This document shows, piece after piece, positions 53,148 to 61,157 of a stretch of 64,000 nt of DNA. The stretch is taken from assembly GCA_006739055.1 (NCBI GenBank), contig AP019702.1:1178501-1242500 (forward strand). The letters run 5' to 3'. A program made the position numbers and the translations under genes. Under the pieces are notes generated by a model. The model worked only from the letters and a program-made list of their open reading frames with translations, ran no database searches and was not told the origin of the DNA. Source of the DNA: Allostella vacuolata (lineage in GTDB: Bacteria > Pseudomonadota > Alphaproteobacteria > ATCC43930 > Allostellaceae). Within the stretch, counting starts at the first letter, position 1; the number at the start of each line of letters is the position of its first letter.

Positions 53148-54145
53148 GCGATCCCGATATGGTCAGCCCGGGCCGGTTTCCGGCCCGGGCCCTGCCCCGG
53201 GCCGGCTTCGCCCTGTCGGCGCTGGGCTTCGGCGGCGCCACCATCGGCACCTTGCACGGGCCGGTCGACGAGGACGCGGCAGCCGCGACCCTGGCGGCGG
53301 CCTGGGCGGGCGGCGTGCGCTACTTCGACACCGCGCCGCTCTATGGCGCGGGGCTGGGCGAGGCCCGGCTCGGGCGCTTCCTTGCCGGGGCGGTGCCGGA
53401 CGGCTGCCGGATCTCGACCAAGACCGGGTGGCTGGTGGAGGAGGGCGGGGGATGCCGCGCCGACTACACCGCGGCCGGCACCCGGACCAGCATCGAGGCC
53501 AGCCTCGACCGGCTCGGGCTCGACCGGGTCGACATCGCCTATATCCACGACCTCGACCCCTACAACCATGGCGACGCGCTCGGGGCGCGCTTCGCCGAGG
53601 CGATGGCCGGTGCGGCCCCCGAGCTGCGGCGGCTGCGCGCCGCCGGCCGGGTCGGCGCCATCGGCATCGGCGTCAACGACCCGGAGGTCTGCCTGCGGGC
53701 GTTCGACCACGGCGATTTCGACGTCTTCCTGATGGCCGGGCGCTACACCCTGATCGACCAGGGCGCGTTCGACCGGCTGATGCCGGCCTGCCTGGCGCGC
53801 GGCTCGCGGATCGTGGTCGGGGCGCCCTTCAACACCGGCATCCTCGCTACCGGCGCCCGCGACGGCGCCCGCTTCCGCCACCGGCCGGCCGATGCGGCGA
53901 TGCTGGCCCGGGTGGCCGGGATCGAGGCGGTCGCCCGCCGCAACGGCGTGCCGCTGCCGGCAGCCGCCCTGCAGTTCCCGCTCGGCCATCCGGCGGTGGT
54001 GTCGGTCCTGCCCGGGCCACGGACGGCGGCCCAGATGGACGGCTGCATGGCCTGGATGCGCCACCCGATCCCGGCCGGCTTCTGGCGCGACCTCCGGAAC
54101 GGCGGGCTGCTGCGGGCGGACCTGCCGGTGCCGGAAGCGGGGTAG
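53144..54145 (+). CDS. Aldo/keto reductase family, aldose (L-fucose/D-threo-aldose) dehydrogenase-like
   Basis: A 333-residue TIM-barrel oxidoreductase: FALSALGFGGATIGTLHG, YFDTAPLYGAGLGEARLGRFL (catalytic Asp and Tyr), ISTKTGW (Lys), YIHDLDPYNHGD (His). The LGFGGAxLG opening and length fit AKR members such as L-fucose dehydrogenase or pyridoxal 4-dehydrogenase. It may oxidise a sugar or aldehyde in the pathway. GTG 53144 overlaps the CoA-transferase stop; ATG 53159 is the alternative. It ends just before a 16-bp tandem repeat array. Confidence 0.85.
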   Translation: MSDPDMVSPGRFPARALPRAGFALSALGFGGATIGTLHGPVDEDAAAATLAAAWAGGVRYFDTAPLYGAGLGEARLGRFLAGAVPDGCRISTKTGWLVEEGGGCRADYTAAGTRTSIEASLDRLGLDRVDIAYIHDLDPYNHGDALGARFAEAMAGAAPELRRLRAAGRVGAIGIGVNDPEVCLRAFDHGDFDVFLMAGRYTLIDQGAFDRLMPACLARGSRIVVGAPFNTGILATGARDGARFRHRPADAAMLARVAGIEAVARRNGVPLPAAALQFPLGHPAVVSVLPGPRTAAQMDGCMAWMRHPIPAGFWRDLRNGGLLRADLPVPEAG

Positions 54146-54147
54146 CC

Positions 54148-54209
54148 GCTCAGTCCCGGGCCCGCTCAGTCTCGGGCCCGCTCAGTCTCGGGCCCGCTCA
54201 GTCTCGGGG
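54148..54209. repeat. Four 16-bp tandem repeats between convergent genes
   Basis: Units of gctcagtctcgggccc starting at 54148 (one variant base), 54164, 54180 and 54196 (last partial). The stop codon of the convergent reductase gene (54198-54200) lies inside the fourth unit, as for the array at the end of spt. Confidence 0.88.
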
Positions 54210-55214
54210 CAGGGTTGCGATCCGCACCCGGTTCTCGGCCATGACGTGGTCGAGCAGCCGGCAGCAGGCATGCATGGCGTCGAGCAGCGGCGTCGGCGTG
54301 CCGGTCAGCCGGCCGATCTCGCCGATCACGCCGACCAGCGCGTCGACCTCCAGGCGCCGGCCGGCCTCCACGTCCTGGTGGGTCGAGGTCCGGACCGCCC
54401 CCAGCGTGCCCGAGTTCGCCAGCCGGTCGTCGAGCCCCATGGGGAAGGCGATGCCGACGCTCCGCGCCACCGCCTCGACCTCCGCCATCAGGTTGCGGGC
54501 GAGCGCGCGCGACGGCGCGAAGCCGTGGATCTCGCCCAGCGTCGCATGGGCGAGCGCGCCGATCGGGTTGAGCGCGGCGTTGCCCCAGGCCTTGACCCAT
54601 TTCTCGGCCCGGATGTCGGGTACGACCGGCGCCCGGATGCCGGCCGCGGCAAAGGTGGCGGCGATCGCGGCCACCCGTTCCGAGCTGGTCCCGTCCGGCT
54701 CGCCGAGCGGTATGCGGTCGCGCGGGGTATCGCCGCCGCGCACCACCCCCGGCTCGGGGATGTCGTAGGCGCCCCAGGCGACGCTGCCGATGACGCGCCG
54801 GCCCTCGACATGGCGGGAAACCACGCCGTCGGGGTCGACGCTCTCCAGCCGGCTGCCGTCCAGGGCTCCGCCGTGGCGGTGGAAGTACCACCAGGGGATG
54901 CCGTTCTGCAGCGCGACCACCGGGGTGTCGGCCCCGAACAGGGCCGGCAGCTCCGGCGCCAGCGGCGGGATCTGGTGCGACTTGACGGCCAGCACGACCA
55001 GATCCTGCGGCCCGGCCTCGGCCGGCCGCTCCACCGCCTGCACGGCCGGTGCCCGGTGGAGGACGCCGTCCGGGCCGAGCCGCCCCAGCCCGTCGCGGCG
55101 GATCGCCGCCAGGTGGGGGCCGCGCGCGATCAGCGAGACGGCGTGGCCGGCCGTCGCCAGACGGTGGCCGATGACCCCGCCGACCGCGCCGGCGCCGACG
55201 ATGCAGATGCGCAT
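54198..55214 (-). CDS. 2-Dehydropantoate 2-reductase (ApbA/PanE) family protein
   Basis: A 338-residue NADPH-binding reductase: MRICIVGAGAVGGVIGHRL (Rossmann loop), VVLAVKSHQIPPL, VVALQNGIPWWYF and the C-terminal KWVKAWGNAALNPIGAL (catalytic Lys) with EVEAVARSVGI. In biosynthesis PanE reduces ketopantoate to pantoate. Many paralogues act on other 2-keto acids. Position beside a TauD-type dioxygenase and a TTT transporter, not panB/panC, makes a catabolic 2-oxo acid substrate more likely. ATG 55214 was chosen because the glycine-rich loop follows directly. Confidence 0.82.
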   Translation of the reverse strand: MRICIVGAGAVGGVIGHRLATAGHAVSLIARGPHLAAIRRDGLGRLGPDGVLHRAPAVQAVERPAEAGPQDLVVLAVKSHQIPPLAPELPALFGADTPVVALQNGIPWWYFHRHGGALDGSRLESVDPDGVVSRHVEGRRVIGSVAWGAYDIPEPGVVRGGDTPRDRIPLGEPDGTSSERVAAIAATFAAAGIRAPVVPDIRAEKWVKAWGNAALNPIGALAHATLGEIHGFAPSRALARNLMAEVEAVARSVGIAFPMGLDDRLANSGTLGAVRTSTHQDVEAGRRLEVDALVGVIGEIGRLTGTPTPLLDAMHACCRLLDHVMAENRVRIATLPRD

Positions 55215-55253
55215 GAGGGTGGGGTCTCCCGGCTGGCCGGCCATGCCCGGCGA

Positions 55254-56126
55254 TCAGGCCGCCTGCGCCTCATTGTACAGCCGGCCGATCGGTTCGCCCA
55301 GCAGCGTGGTCCGCAGCATGTGCCGCGGCTGGCTCTGGTCGAAGTCGGCCAGGGCGAGGTGCATGGTGCAGCGGTTGTCCCACATCAGCAGGTCGTGCAC
55401 CTGCCACTGGTGGCGGTAGACGAACTCGTGGCTGGTCGCGTGGTCGCACAGGAAGTCGAGGATCGGCCGGCTCTCGGCCTCCGTCATGCCGACGAAGCTG
55501 CGCACCCGCTGGCTGACGAACAGCGCCTTGCGGCCCGTGTCGGGATGGACCCGCACCACCGGGTGGGCGACCGGCGGGCTCAGGCGCTTCATCTCGGCCG
55601 TCTTCTCCGGGTCGCGCTCGCCGATGCCGGCCACCAGGCTGACGTCGTGGACGGCCCAGAGGTCCTCCAGGATCGCCTTCATGCGCTCCGACAGCGTCTC
55701 GTAGGCCATGTACATGTTGGTGAACATGGTGTCGCCGCCGACATCGGGCTTCTGGCGACAGTTGAGCAGCGAACCCTTGGCCGGATGGCGCGTGTAGGAC
55801 AGGTCGGAGTGCCAGTTCCGGCCGGTGTTCCGGGTATCGGACGGCTTGCCGCCGACCTTCAGGTTGGTGATCTGCAGGATCTCCGGATAGTCGTCCAGGC
55901 GATAGCGGGGGTTCGACCCGTGCTGGTCCAGCTCTCCCAGCCGGCGGCTGAACGCGATGTGCTGATCGGGCGTGATGTCCTGGCCCCGGAACAGCAGCAC
56001 GAGATGGTCGTGCCAGGCCTTCTCGACGGCGGCGAAGGTCGAGTCGTCGACGGGCTGGCGCAGGTCGACGCCGGTGATTTCCGCCCCCAGTCCGTTCGAG
56101 AGGCGCCGGATGCCGATGGTTGCCAT
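55254..56126 (-). CDS. TauD/TfdA-type Fe(II)/2-oxoglutarate dioxygenase
   Basis: A 290-residue dioxygenase: GAEITGVDLRQPVDDSTFAAVEKAWHDHLVLLFRGQ, iron-binding NWHSDLSYTRHPA (His, Asp), distal TMHLALADFDQSQPRHMLRTTL (His, Arg). The family includes taurine, 2,4-D and alkyl-sulfate dioxygenases. It is the first gene of a leftward pair with the PanE-like gene and divergent from tctC, with inverted repeats between them, so it is probably co-regulated with the transporter and acts on the imported acid. Confidence 0.87.
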   Translation of the reverse strand: MATIGIRRLSNGLGAEITGVDLRQPVDDSTFAAVEKAWHDHLVLLFRGQDITPDQHIAFSRRLGELDQHGSNPRYRLDDYPEILQITNLKVGGKPSDTRNTGRNWHSDLSYTRHPAKGSLLNCRQKPDVGGDTMFTNMYMAYETLSERMKAILEDLWAVHDVSLVAGIGERDPEKTAEMKRLSPPVAHPVVRVHPDTGRKALFVSQRVRSFVGMTEAESRPILDFLCDHATSHEFVYRHQWQVHDLLMWDNRCTMHLALADFDQSQPRHMLRTTLLGEPIGRLYNEAQAA

Positions 56127-56250
56127 GCGCGTTCCTCCAGATGCTTCCGCGGTGTCGGGAATGTGCGGCAGAGGCAGCGATGCCGACCCTGTCCGGGGTT
56201 TCGACGATCCTTTCGCGTGCCGCAGGAGGGGGCACGCTAGCCAGATTGAG

Positions 56251-56286
56251 GATTGACAATCAAGGGAGTGGTTCCGACTATCGGAA
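56251..56286. promoter_or_regulatory. Candidate operators between the TauD-type gene and tctC
   Basis: An 11-bp palindrome GATTGACAATC (56251-56261) and an inverted repeat TTCCGA-CTA-TCGGAA (56272-56286), followed by an AT-rich stretch, 36 bases before the tctC start. The second resembles IclR-family operator geometry, and an IclR gene closes the operon at 60288. Confidence 0.5.
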
Positions 56287-56321
56287 AAATTTTAACTCCA
56301 AGTCTCACAGGGAGAGACGAA

Positions 56322-57293
56322 ATGCGAAACGCCCATCCCATTCCGTTCGCGGCCGTGCTGCTGGCAACCGCCGCGATGGCATTCTCCGTCCCGGCCGATG
56401 CCAAGTTCCCGCGCAAGCCGGTCGAGCTCGTGATCCCCTTCGCGCAAGGCGGAGGGACCGACCGGGTCGGCCGGATGTTCGCCGACCATGCCCCCAAGTA
56501 CCTGGGCGGCAGCATGTTCGTCTCGAACCGCACCGGCGGCAGCGGCGCGGTCGGCTTCGCCCACGGGGCCCAGGCGCGGCCCGACGGCCATGTCCTGACG
56601 ATGGCGGTGACGACGCTGGTGACCGCGCCCAGCACGGTCGCGGGCTATCCCGTCGATCATTCCAGCTTCGCCCCGGTCTGCCTGCTGGCGGCCCTGCCGA
56701 TGACCCTCTCGGTCGGCGTCGACAGCCCGCACAAGACCATCGAGGATTTCATGGCGGCAGCCGGCAAGCAGCCCGGCGCCCTGAAGGTCGGCACGGCCGG
56801 CGCGGCCACGAACAACTATCTGGCCGGGGTCGCCTTCGCCAAGAAGGCCGGGATCGAGGCCACCTTCGTCCCCTATGGCGGTGCGGGCCCCGCCCTGGTC
56901 GCCCTACTGGGCGGCCATGTCGACGCGGCCATGGCCGATGCGTCCGAGGCGCTGCCCTATCTCCAGGGCAAGCAGCTGCGGACCCTGGTGGCGTTCAGCG
57001 ATGCGCCGGTCTCGAGCATGCCGGGCGTTCCGATCTCGGCCGGCAAGCCCTACCACGTCAATGTCGCCTCCTTCCGCGGCATCGCCGCCCCGAAGGGCAC
57101 GCCCAAGCCGATCCTGTCGCAGCTGGTGTCGGCCTGCGAGAAGACCGCGAAGGATCCCGCCTTCATCGAGCAGATGGGCAAGTTCGGCATGGAGGTGAAC
57201 CTCATGCTGGGCGACAAGTTCGGCGAGTGGCTGCGTGAGCAGCACGAGACCTACGCCCAGGCGGCGAAGTCCGCCGGCATCGCCGCGAAGTAG
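56322..57293 (+). CDS. tctC: TTT transporter substrate-binding protein TctC (Bug family)
   Basis: A 323-residue periplasmic binding protein: signal peptide ending AFSVPADA (about 27), then KFPRKPVELVIPFAQGGGTDRVGRMFADHAPKYLGG (typical GG-x-D-x-x-R), VSNRTGGSGAVGF, FAPVCLLAALPMTLSV, LKVGTAGAATNNYLA, GGHVDAAMADASEALP. Bug proteins bind carboxylates for the TctAB channel. RBS ggga-gaga precedes the ATG at 56322. It is followed by an unusual TctB that carries a second TctC-like module. Confidence 0.9.
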   Translation: MRNAHPIPFAAVLLATAAMAFSVPADAKFPRKPVELVIPFAQGGGTDRVGRMFADHAPKYLGGSMFVSNRTGGSGAVGFAHGAQARPDGHVLTMAVTTLVTAPSTVAGYPVDHSSFAPVCLLAALPMTLSVGVDSPHKTIEDFMAAAGKQPGALKVGTAGAATNNYLAGVAFAKKAGIEATFVPYGGAGPALVALLGGHVDAAMADASEALPYLQGKQLRTLVAFSDAPVSSMPGVPISAGKPYHVNVASFRGIAAPKGTPKPILSQLVSACEKTAKDPAFIEQMGKFGMEVNLMLGDKFGEWLREQHETYAQAAKSAGIAAK

Positions 57294-57371
57294 CTGCGTC
57301 GCACGGCGGGCCGGCCGCCGCGGCGGACCGGTCCGCCCCCTTGCGATTGCATGACGGAAGGCGGCACGACG

Positions 57372-58688
57372 ATGCTCTTTCGCAAATCGAAGGTTGCCGA
57401 GGTCGCCTTCTACGCGCTGCTGGCGGCGTCGGCGGCGGGATTGCTGGTCCTGGCGCTGCGCATGGACCTGGTCGTGCGCGATGCCATCGGACCCGGCCTC
57501 TATCCGGCCCTGGTGCTGGCCGCGCTGCTCGTCCTCGTCCTGGTCGTCCTGGCCGGCACCGTCACCCGGCGCGACATCCGCCTGCTGTCGCCGTTTCCCG
57601 AGGGGCTGTGGCACGACACCATGCTGCGGCGCGCGGCGGCGGGGGCGGGCAGGGCCCTGGGGCAGCGCGTGCAGGTCGTGGCCAATACAGGGGTCGGCTG
57701 GTTCTCGGCGGTCCATGCCGGCCGGCGGGCGCCGGCCGACGGGCAGACGATGGTGGTCGTGACGTCGGAGACGGCCGACCTTGCCGGTGCGGAGGCCGCC
57801 GCCTTCGCCCGGCAGCAGCTCGTGCCGATCGGCCGGCTGTGGTTCGATCCCGACGCGCTGGTCGTGCGCGAGAACGCTCCCTGGCGCGATCTGGACGCGC
57901 TGTTCGCCAGCCCGGAGCCGCTGCGCATCGGGGTCGCCGGTACGGCGGCCGCGGCGGCGCCGATCACCGCCTGGATTGGCGACCACCGGTCCGCGGCCGT
58001 GGAGGTCGTGACGGAGCCGGAGGCGCCGACGGTGCTGCGGGCGCTCGCCGAAGGCCGGATCGACCTGGCGATCGTCGGCCGTTCGGACATGGGAGACGGG
58101 GCGGCGGCGATCGGCGCGCGCCACGGCTTCCGCATTCTGGCGATGCTCGACGAGGCGCAGGGCGGGGCCGGCGAGCCCGGGGACAATGGCGCCGCCGGCG
58201 CCACGGCGGCCGACCAGGGGTTTGCGTTCGTCTCCGGCCGCTGGGCCGGATTGGCGATGCCGGCCGGTTCCCCGGCAGCCGCGGTCGCGCGCGTCCAGAC
58301 GGCGTTCGGCGGGGGCGAACCCGGTGGGGATTCCTGGAGGGCGGCGCCGACCGAGGCGTTCGCGGCGTTCCTGGCCGGGCTCGACCGGCAATGGCGCACG
58401 GCGGCGGGGCGGGATGGCCAGGTCCGGCTGCCGCGCGGCAAGGTCGCGGGGTTCGCGGTCGCCCTGCTGGGCGTGCCGCTCTTTCCCTGGGCGATGGACC
58501 TGGTCGGCTTCCCGGTCGCGGCCTTCCTGTTCCTTGCCGCATCGATGGGGCTGCTCTGGCCAAGCCCGTCCGTCCGGGCGGCGGGCCTGATCGTCCCGGT
58601 CGCCGCCCTGGTGACGGCCGCGCTCTACCTGCTGTTCGGCGACCTGTTCTACGTGGTCTTTCCGGTCGGCCTGCTGTGGGAGAGCTGA
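57372..58688 (+). CDS. TctB (DUF1468) small permease with an inserted TctC-like binding domain
   Basis: A 438-residue protein where TctB is normally about 150. Residues 1-62 form two helices around IGPGLYPALVLAALL, and 370-438 form the last two (LLGVPLFPWAMDLVGFPVAAFLFLA, YLLFGDLFYVVFPVGLLW), together a complete DUF1468 unit. Residues about 75-365 look like a Bug/TctC protein: RAPADGQTMVVVTSETADLAG, LVPIGRLWFDPDALVVRENAPWRDLDALFA, LRIGVAGTAAAAAPI, ALAEGRIDLAIVG, WAGLAMPAGSPAAAVARV. The basic N-terminus and RRDIR after helix 2 predict that the insert faces the cytoplasm, unlike normal TctC. ATG 57372 has ggaagg ten bases upstream; ATG 57351 is an alternative. It is four bases from tctA. Confidence 0.82.
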   Translation: MLFRKSKVAEVAFYALLAASAAGLLVLALRMDLVVRDAIGPGLYPALVLAALLVLVLVVLAGTVTRRDIRLLSPFPEGLWHDTMLRRAAAGAGRALGQRVQVVANTGVGWFSAVHAGRRAPADGQTMVVVTSETADLAGAEAAAFARQQLVPIGRLWFDPDALVVRENAPWRDLDALFASPEPLRIGVAGTAAAAAPITAWIGDHRSAAVEVVTEPEAPTVLRALAEGRIDLAIVGRSDMGDGAAAIGARHGFRILAMLDEAQGGAGEPGDNGAAGATAADQGFAFVSGRWAGLAMPAGSPAAAVARVQTAFGGGEPGGDSWRAAPTEAFAAFLAGLDRQWRTAAGRDGQVRLPRGKVAGFAVALLGVPLFPWAMDLVGFPVAAFLFLAASMGLLWPSPSVRAAGLIVPVAALVTAALYLLFGDLFYVVFPVGLLWES

Positions 58689-58691
58689 GCC

Positions 58692-60203
58692 ATGGGTGAG
58701 CTCTTCCTGCAGGGGGTGGGCGCGATCCTGCAGCCCGACATCCTGCTGATCCTGTTCGGCTCCGTGGCCGTCGGCATCATCGGCGGTGCGCTGCCCGGGA
58801 TCTCCGCCACCATGAGCGTGGCGGTGGTCAGCCCGCTCACCTTCGCCATGGAGCCGCTGCCGGGCATCATGGCGCTGCTCGGCATCTATACCGGCGCCGT
58901 CTATGGCGGCTCGATATCCGCGATCCTGCTCGGTATCCCGGGCACCCCCGGCGCGGTGGCCACGGTCATGGACGGCTACACCATGGGCCGCAGGGGCCAG
59001 GCCGGCCGGGCGCTCGGCATCGCCACCCTGTCGTCGTTCTTCGGGGGCGTCTTCAGCGTCCTGGCGCTGGGGCTGCTGGCCTATCCGATCGCCGGCTTCG
59101 CCCTGTCCTTCGGCCCGCGGGAATACCTGGCGCTGGCATTCTTCGCGCTGACGGCCGTGGCCGCACTCTCCGGCGGCTCGGCGCTGAAGGGCGGCGTGGC
59201 GGCCCTGATGGGCATGTTCTTCGCGACCATCGGCATCGACGAGATGTACGGCACGTCGCGCTTCCACTTCGGCCAGCTCGGCCTGATGGGCGGGATTCCC
59301 TTCATCCCGGCGATCATCGGCCTGTTCGCCGTGCCGGAGACCCTGGCCGCCATCCAGGGCATCTCGGCCGTGCGCCGGCGCAGCCTGCAGGTTTCCAGGA
59401 TCCTGCCGGAACGCTCGGCGCTGGTGGCCCTGCTGCCGGCCCAGCTGCGCTCGTCGATCATCGGCACCATCGTCGGGGCGGTCCCGGGGACGGGCAGCGA
59501 CATCGCGGCCATCGTCGCCTACAGCCAGGGCAAGAACCTGTCCCGCGCGCCGGAGACGTTCGGCACCGGCTGCGACGAAGGGATCGCCTGTCCCGAATCC
59601 GGCAACAACGCGGCGGTGGGCGGCACCATGATCCCGCTCCTCACCCTGGGCATCCCGGGGGGTGCGGTGACGGCGATCATCCTCGGCGCCTTCATGACCC
59701 ATGACCTGCGGCCGGGCCCGCTGCTGCTGCAGAACAATGCCGACCTCGTCTACCAGATCTTCGTCGGCATGTTCGTCGCCAATCTGGCGATGCTTCTGTT
59801 CGGCCTGCTGGGCGCGCGCGTCTTCGCCCGGGTGATCCAGATCCCGGAGGCGATGCTGGCCCCGATCGTGCTGCTGCTGTGCGTGGTCGGCGCCTATGCG
59901 CTCAACAACAACGTCTTCGACGTCTACGTCATGGCGGCGGCCGGGCTTCTGGGCTATGCGATGGTCCGGGTCGGGCTGCCGCGGGCGCCGCTCGTCATCG
60001 GCCTGATCGTGGGCCCGATGGTCGAGCGCGAGCTGACGCGGACGATCCTGGTCATCCGGGGCGACTGGCTGCAGCTGTTCACGCCGACCAGCACCGTGAT
60101 CTGGATCCTTGCCGCCCTTCCGTTCGTCGTGCCGTTGGTTCGGCGCCTGCTTCCGAGGGGGCGGCGCAGGGCCCGATTGACGGCGGCGGGGAACGCCGAC
60201 TAG
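58692..60203 (+). CDS. tctA: TTT transporter large permease TctA
   Basis: A 503-residue, about 12-helix permease: GSVAVGIIGGALPGISATMSVAVVSPLTFAMEPLPGIMALLGIYTGAVYGGSISAILLGIPGTPGAVATVMDGY, and later GAVPGTGSDIAAIVAYSQGKNLSR, EGIACPESGNNAAVGGTMIPLLTLGIPGGAVTAIILGAFM. Both TctA repeat signatures are intact. It imports carboxylates with a proton or sodium gradient. It starts three bases after the TctB fusion gene. Confidence 0.94.
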   Translation: MGELFLQGVGAILQPDILLILFGSVAVGIIGGALPGISATMSVAVVSPLTFAMEPLPGIMALLGIYTGAVYGGSISAILLGIPGTPGAVATVMDGYTMGRRGQAGRALGIATLSSFFGGVFSVLALGLLAYPIAGFALSFGPREYLALAFFALTAVAALSGGSALKGGVAALMGMFFATIGIDEMYGTSRFHFGQLGLMGGIPFIPAIIGLFAVPETLAAIQGISAVRRRSLQVSRILPERSALVALLPAQLRSSIIGTIVGAVPGTGSDIAAIVAYSQGKNLSRAPETFGTGCDEGIACPESGNNAAVGGTMIPLLTLGIPGGAVTAIILGAFMTHDLRPGPLLLQNNADLVYQIFVGMFVANLAMLLFGLLGARVFARVIQIPEAMLAPIVLLLCVVGAYALNNNVFDVYVMAAAGLLGYAMVRVGLPRAPLVIGLIVGPMVERELTRTILVIRGDWLQLFTPTSTVIWILAALPFVVPLVRRLLPRGRRRARLTAAGNAD

Positions 60204-60287
60204 GAGCTTGCGGCTGCGGCCATCCGCGGGATCGGCGGTCGGGCGAGGCGGCCCGGTGGATGAACGAGGCCGGTGGACGGACGTGGA

Positions 60288-61157
60288 ATGACCGAAGACG
60301 GTGCCGGGCGGGACCCGGATGGCGAACAGGTGCGCAGCCTCAGCCGCGCCATCGCCCTGATGCGCATCCTGGGCCGGGCGGACGGCGCCTCCATGCGCCT
60401 GACCGACATCGTGTCGGCGAGCGGCCTGCACAAGGCGACTGCGCATCGCATCCTCGCCACCCTGGTGCGCGAAGGCCTGGTGCAGCATGACGGGCGCGAG
60501 GGCTACGTGCTCGGGCCGGAGCTGTTCCTGCTGGGGGCGATCGCGGCCCGCCGCTTCGACATCTCCGCCATCGCCCGGCCGATCCTGGACCGCATCGCCC
60601 GGGCCACCGGCGACGTCGCGCTGCTGTTCGTTCCTTCCGGCGCCAACGGCGTCTGCGTGCTGCGCTGCGAGGGGACGGCCCCGATCATCCCCGGCACGAC
60701 GCGGGTCGGCACGATCAAGCCGCTCGGCGTCGGCGCCGGCTGCATGGCGCTGCTCATGGCGGCCGACCCGGACGATGCCGAGGAGATCATCGTCCGCGAC
60801 GAGGCGGCGCGCCTGACGGCGTGGCCCGGCTTCGACGCGGACCATGTCCGCACCCAGCTGTCCCTTAGCCGCGAGCGCGGGTTCTCCTTCGACGAGGAGC
60901 GCATCACCCCCGGCGTTCGCGCCGTCGGCGTGCCGGTCCGCGATGCCCGGGGCCGCCTGATCGCCGGGCTGTCCTGCACGGCGTTCGCCGAGCGCATGCG
61001 GCCGCCCCGCCCGCTGGAAATGGCCGGGCTGTTGATGGACGCCGCGCGCGAGATCACCGGGCTGCTGGGGTCGGGCCGGGCAAGTCCGGCGGGCCCGGCG
61101 CGCGTCCGGCGGGCGCGCGCCGCCCCGGTCAGGGACCGTCCACCGCCAGCCGCATGA
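60288..61157 (+). CDS. IclR-family transcriptional regulator
   Basis: A 289-residue regulator: winged HTH at about 14-75 (SLSRAIALMRILGRADGASMRLTDIVSASGLHKATAHRILATLVREGLV), then the GAF-like effector domain (YVLGPELFLLGAIAARRFDISAIARPILDRIA, TIKPLGVGAGCMALLMA, RERGFSFDEERITPGVRAVGVPVRD). It closes the TTT locus and probably controls it by the inverted repeats at 56251-56286. ATG 60288 versus GTG 60273 is undecided. Its 3' end overlaps the convergent hydrolase gene by 29 bases. Confidence 0.9.
   Translation: MTEDGAGRDPDGEQVRSLSRAIALMRILGRADGASMRLTDIVSASGLHKATAHRILATLVREGLVQHDGREGYVLGPELFLLGAIAARRFDISAIARPILDRIARATGDVALLFVPSGANGVCVLRCEGTAPIIPGTTRVGTIKPLGVGAGCMALLMAADPDDAEEIIVRDEAARLTAWPGFDADHVRTQLSLSRERGFSFDEERITPGVRAVGVPVRDARGRLIAGLSCTAFAERMRPPRPLEMAGLLMDAAREITGLLGSGRASPAGPARVRRARAAPVRDRPPPAA

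Noticed and set aside
54198-55214. Biosynthetic ketopantoate reductase (panE)
   Set aside because: Fold and motifs agree, but there is no pantothenate gene nearby and the partner gene is a TauD-type dioxygenase, so the symbol was withheld.
56904-60845. 1313-codon open frame on the minus strand across the TTT operon and iclR
   Set aside because: Antisense to tctC, TctB-fusion, tctA and iclR, which have strong motifs. Its translation is repetitive R/D/H/Q-rich, typical of reverse-frame reading of GC-rich genes.
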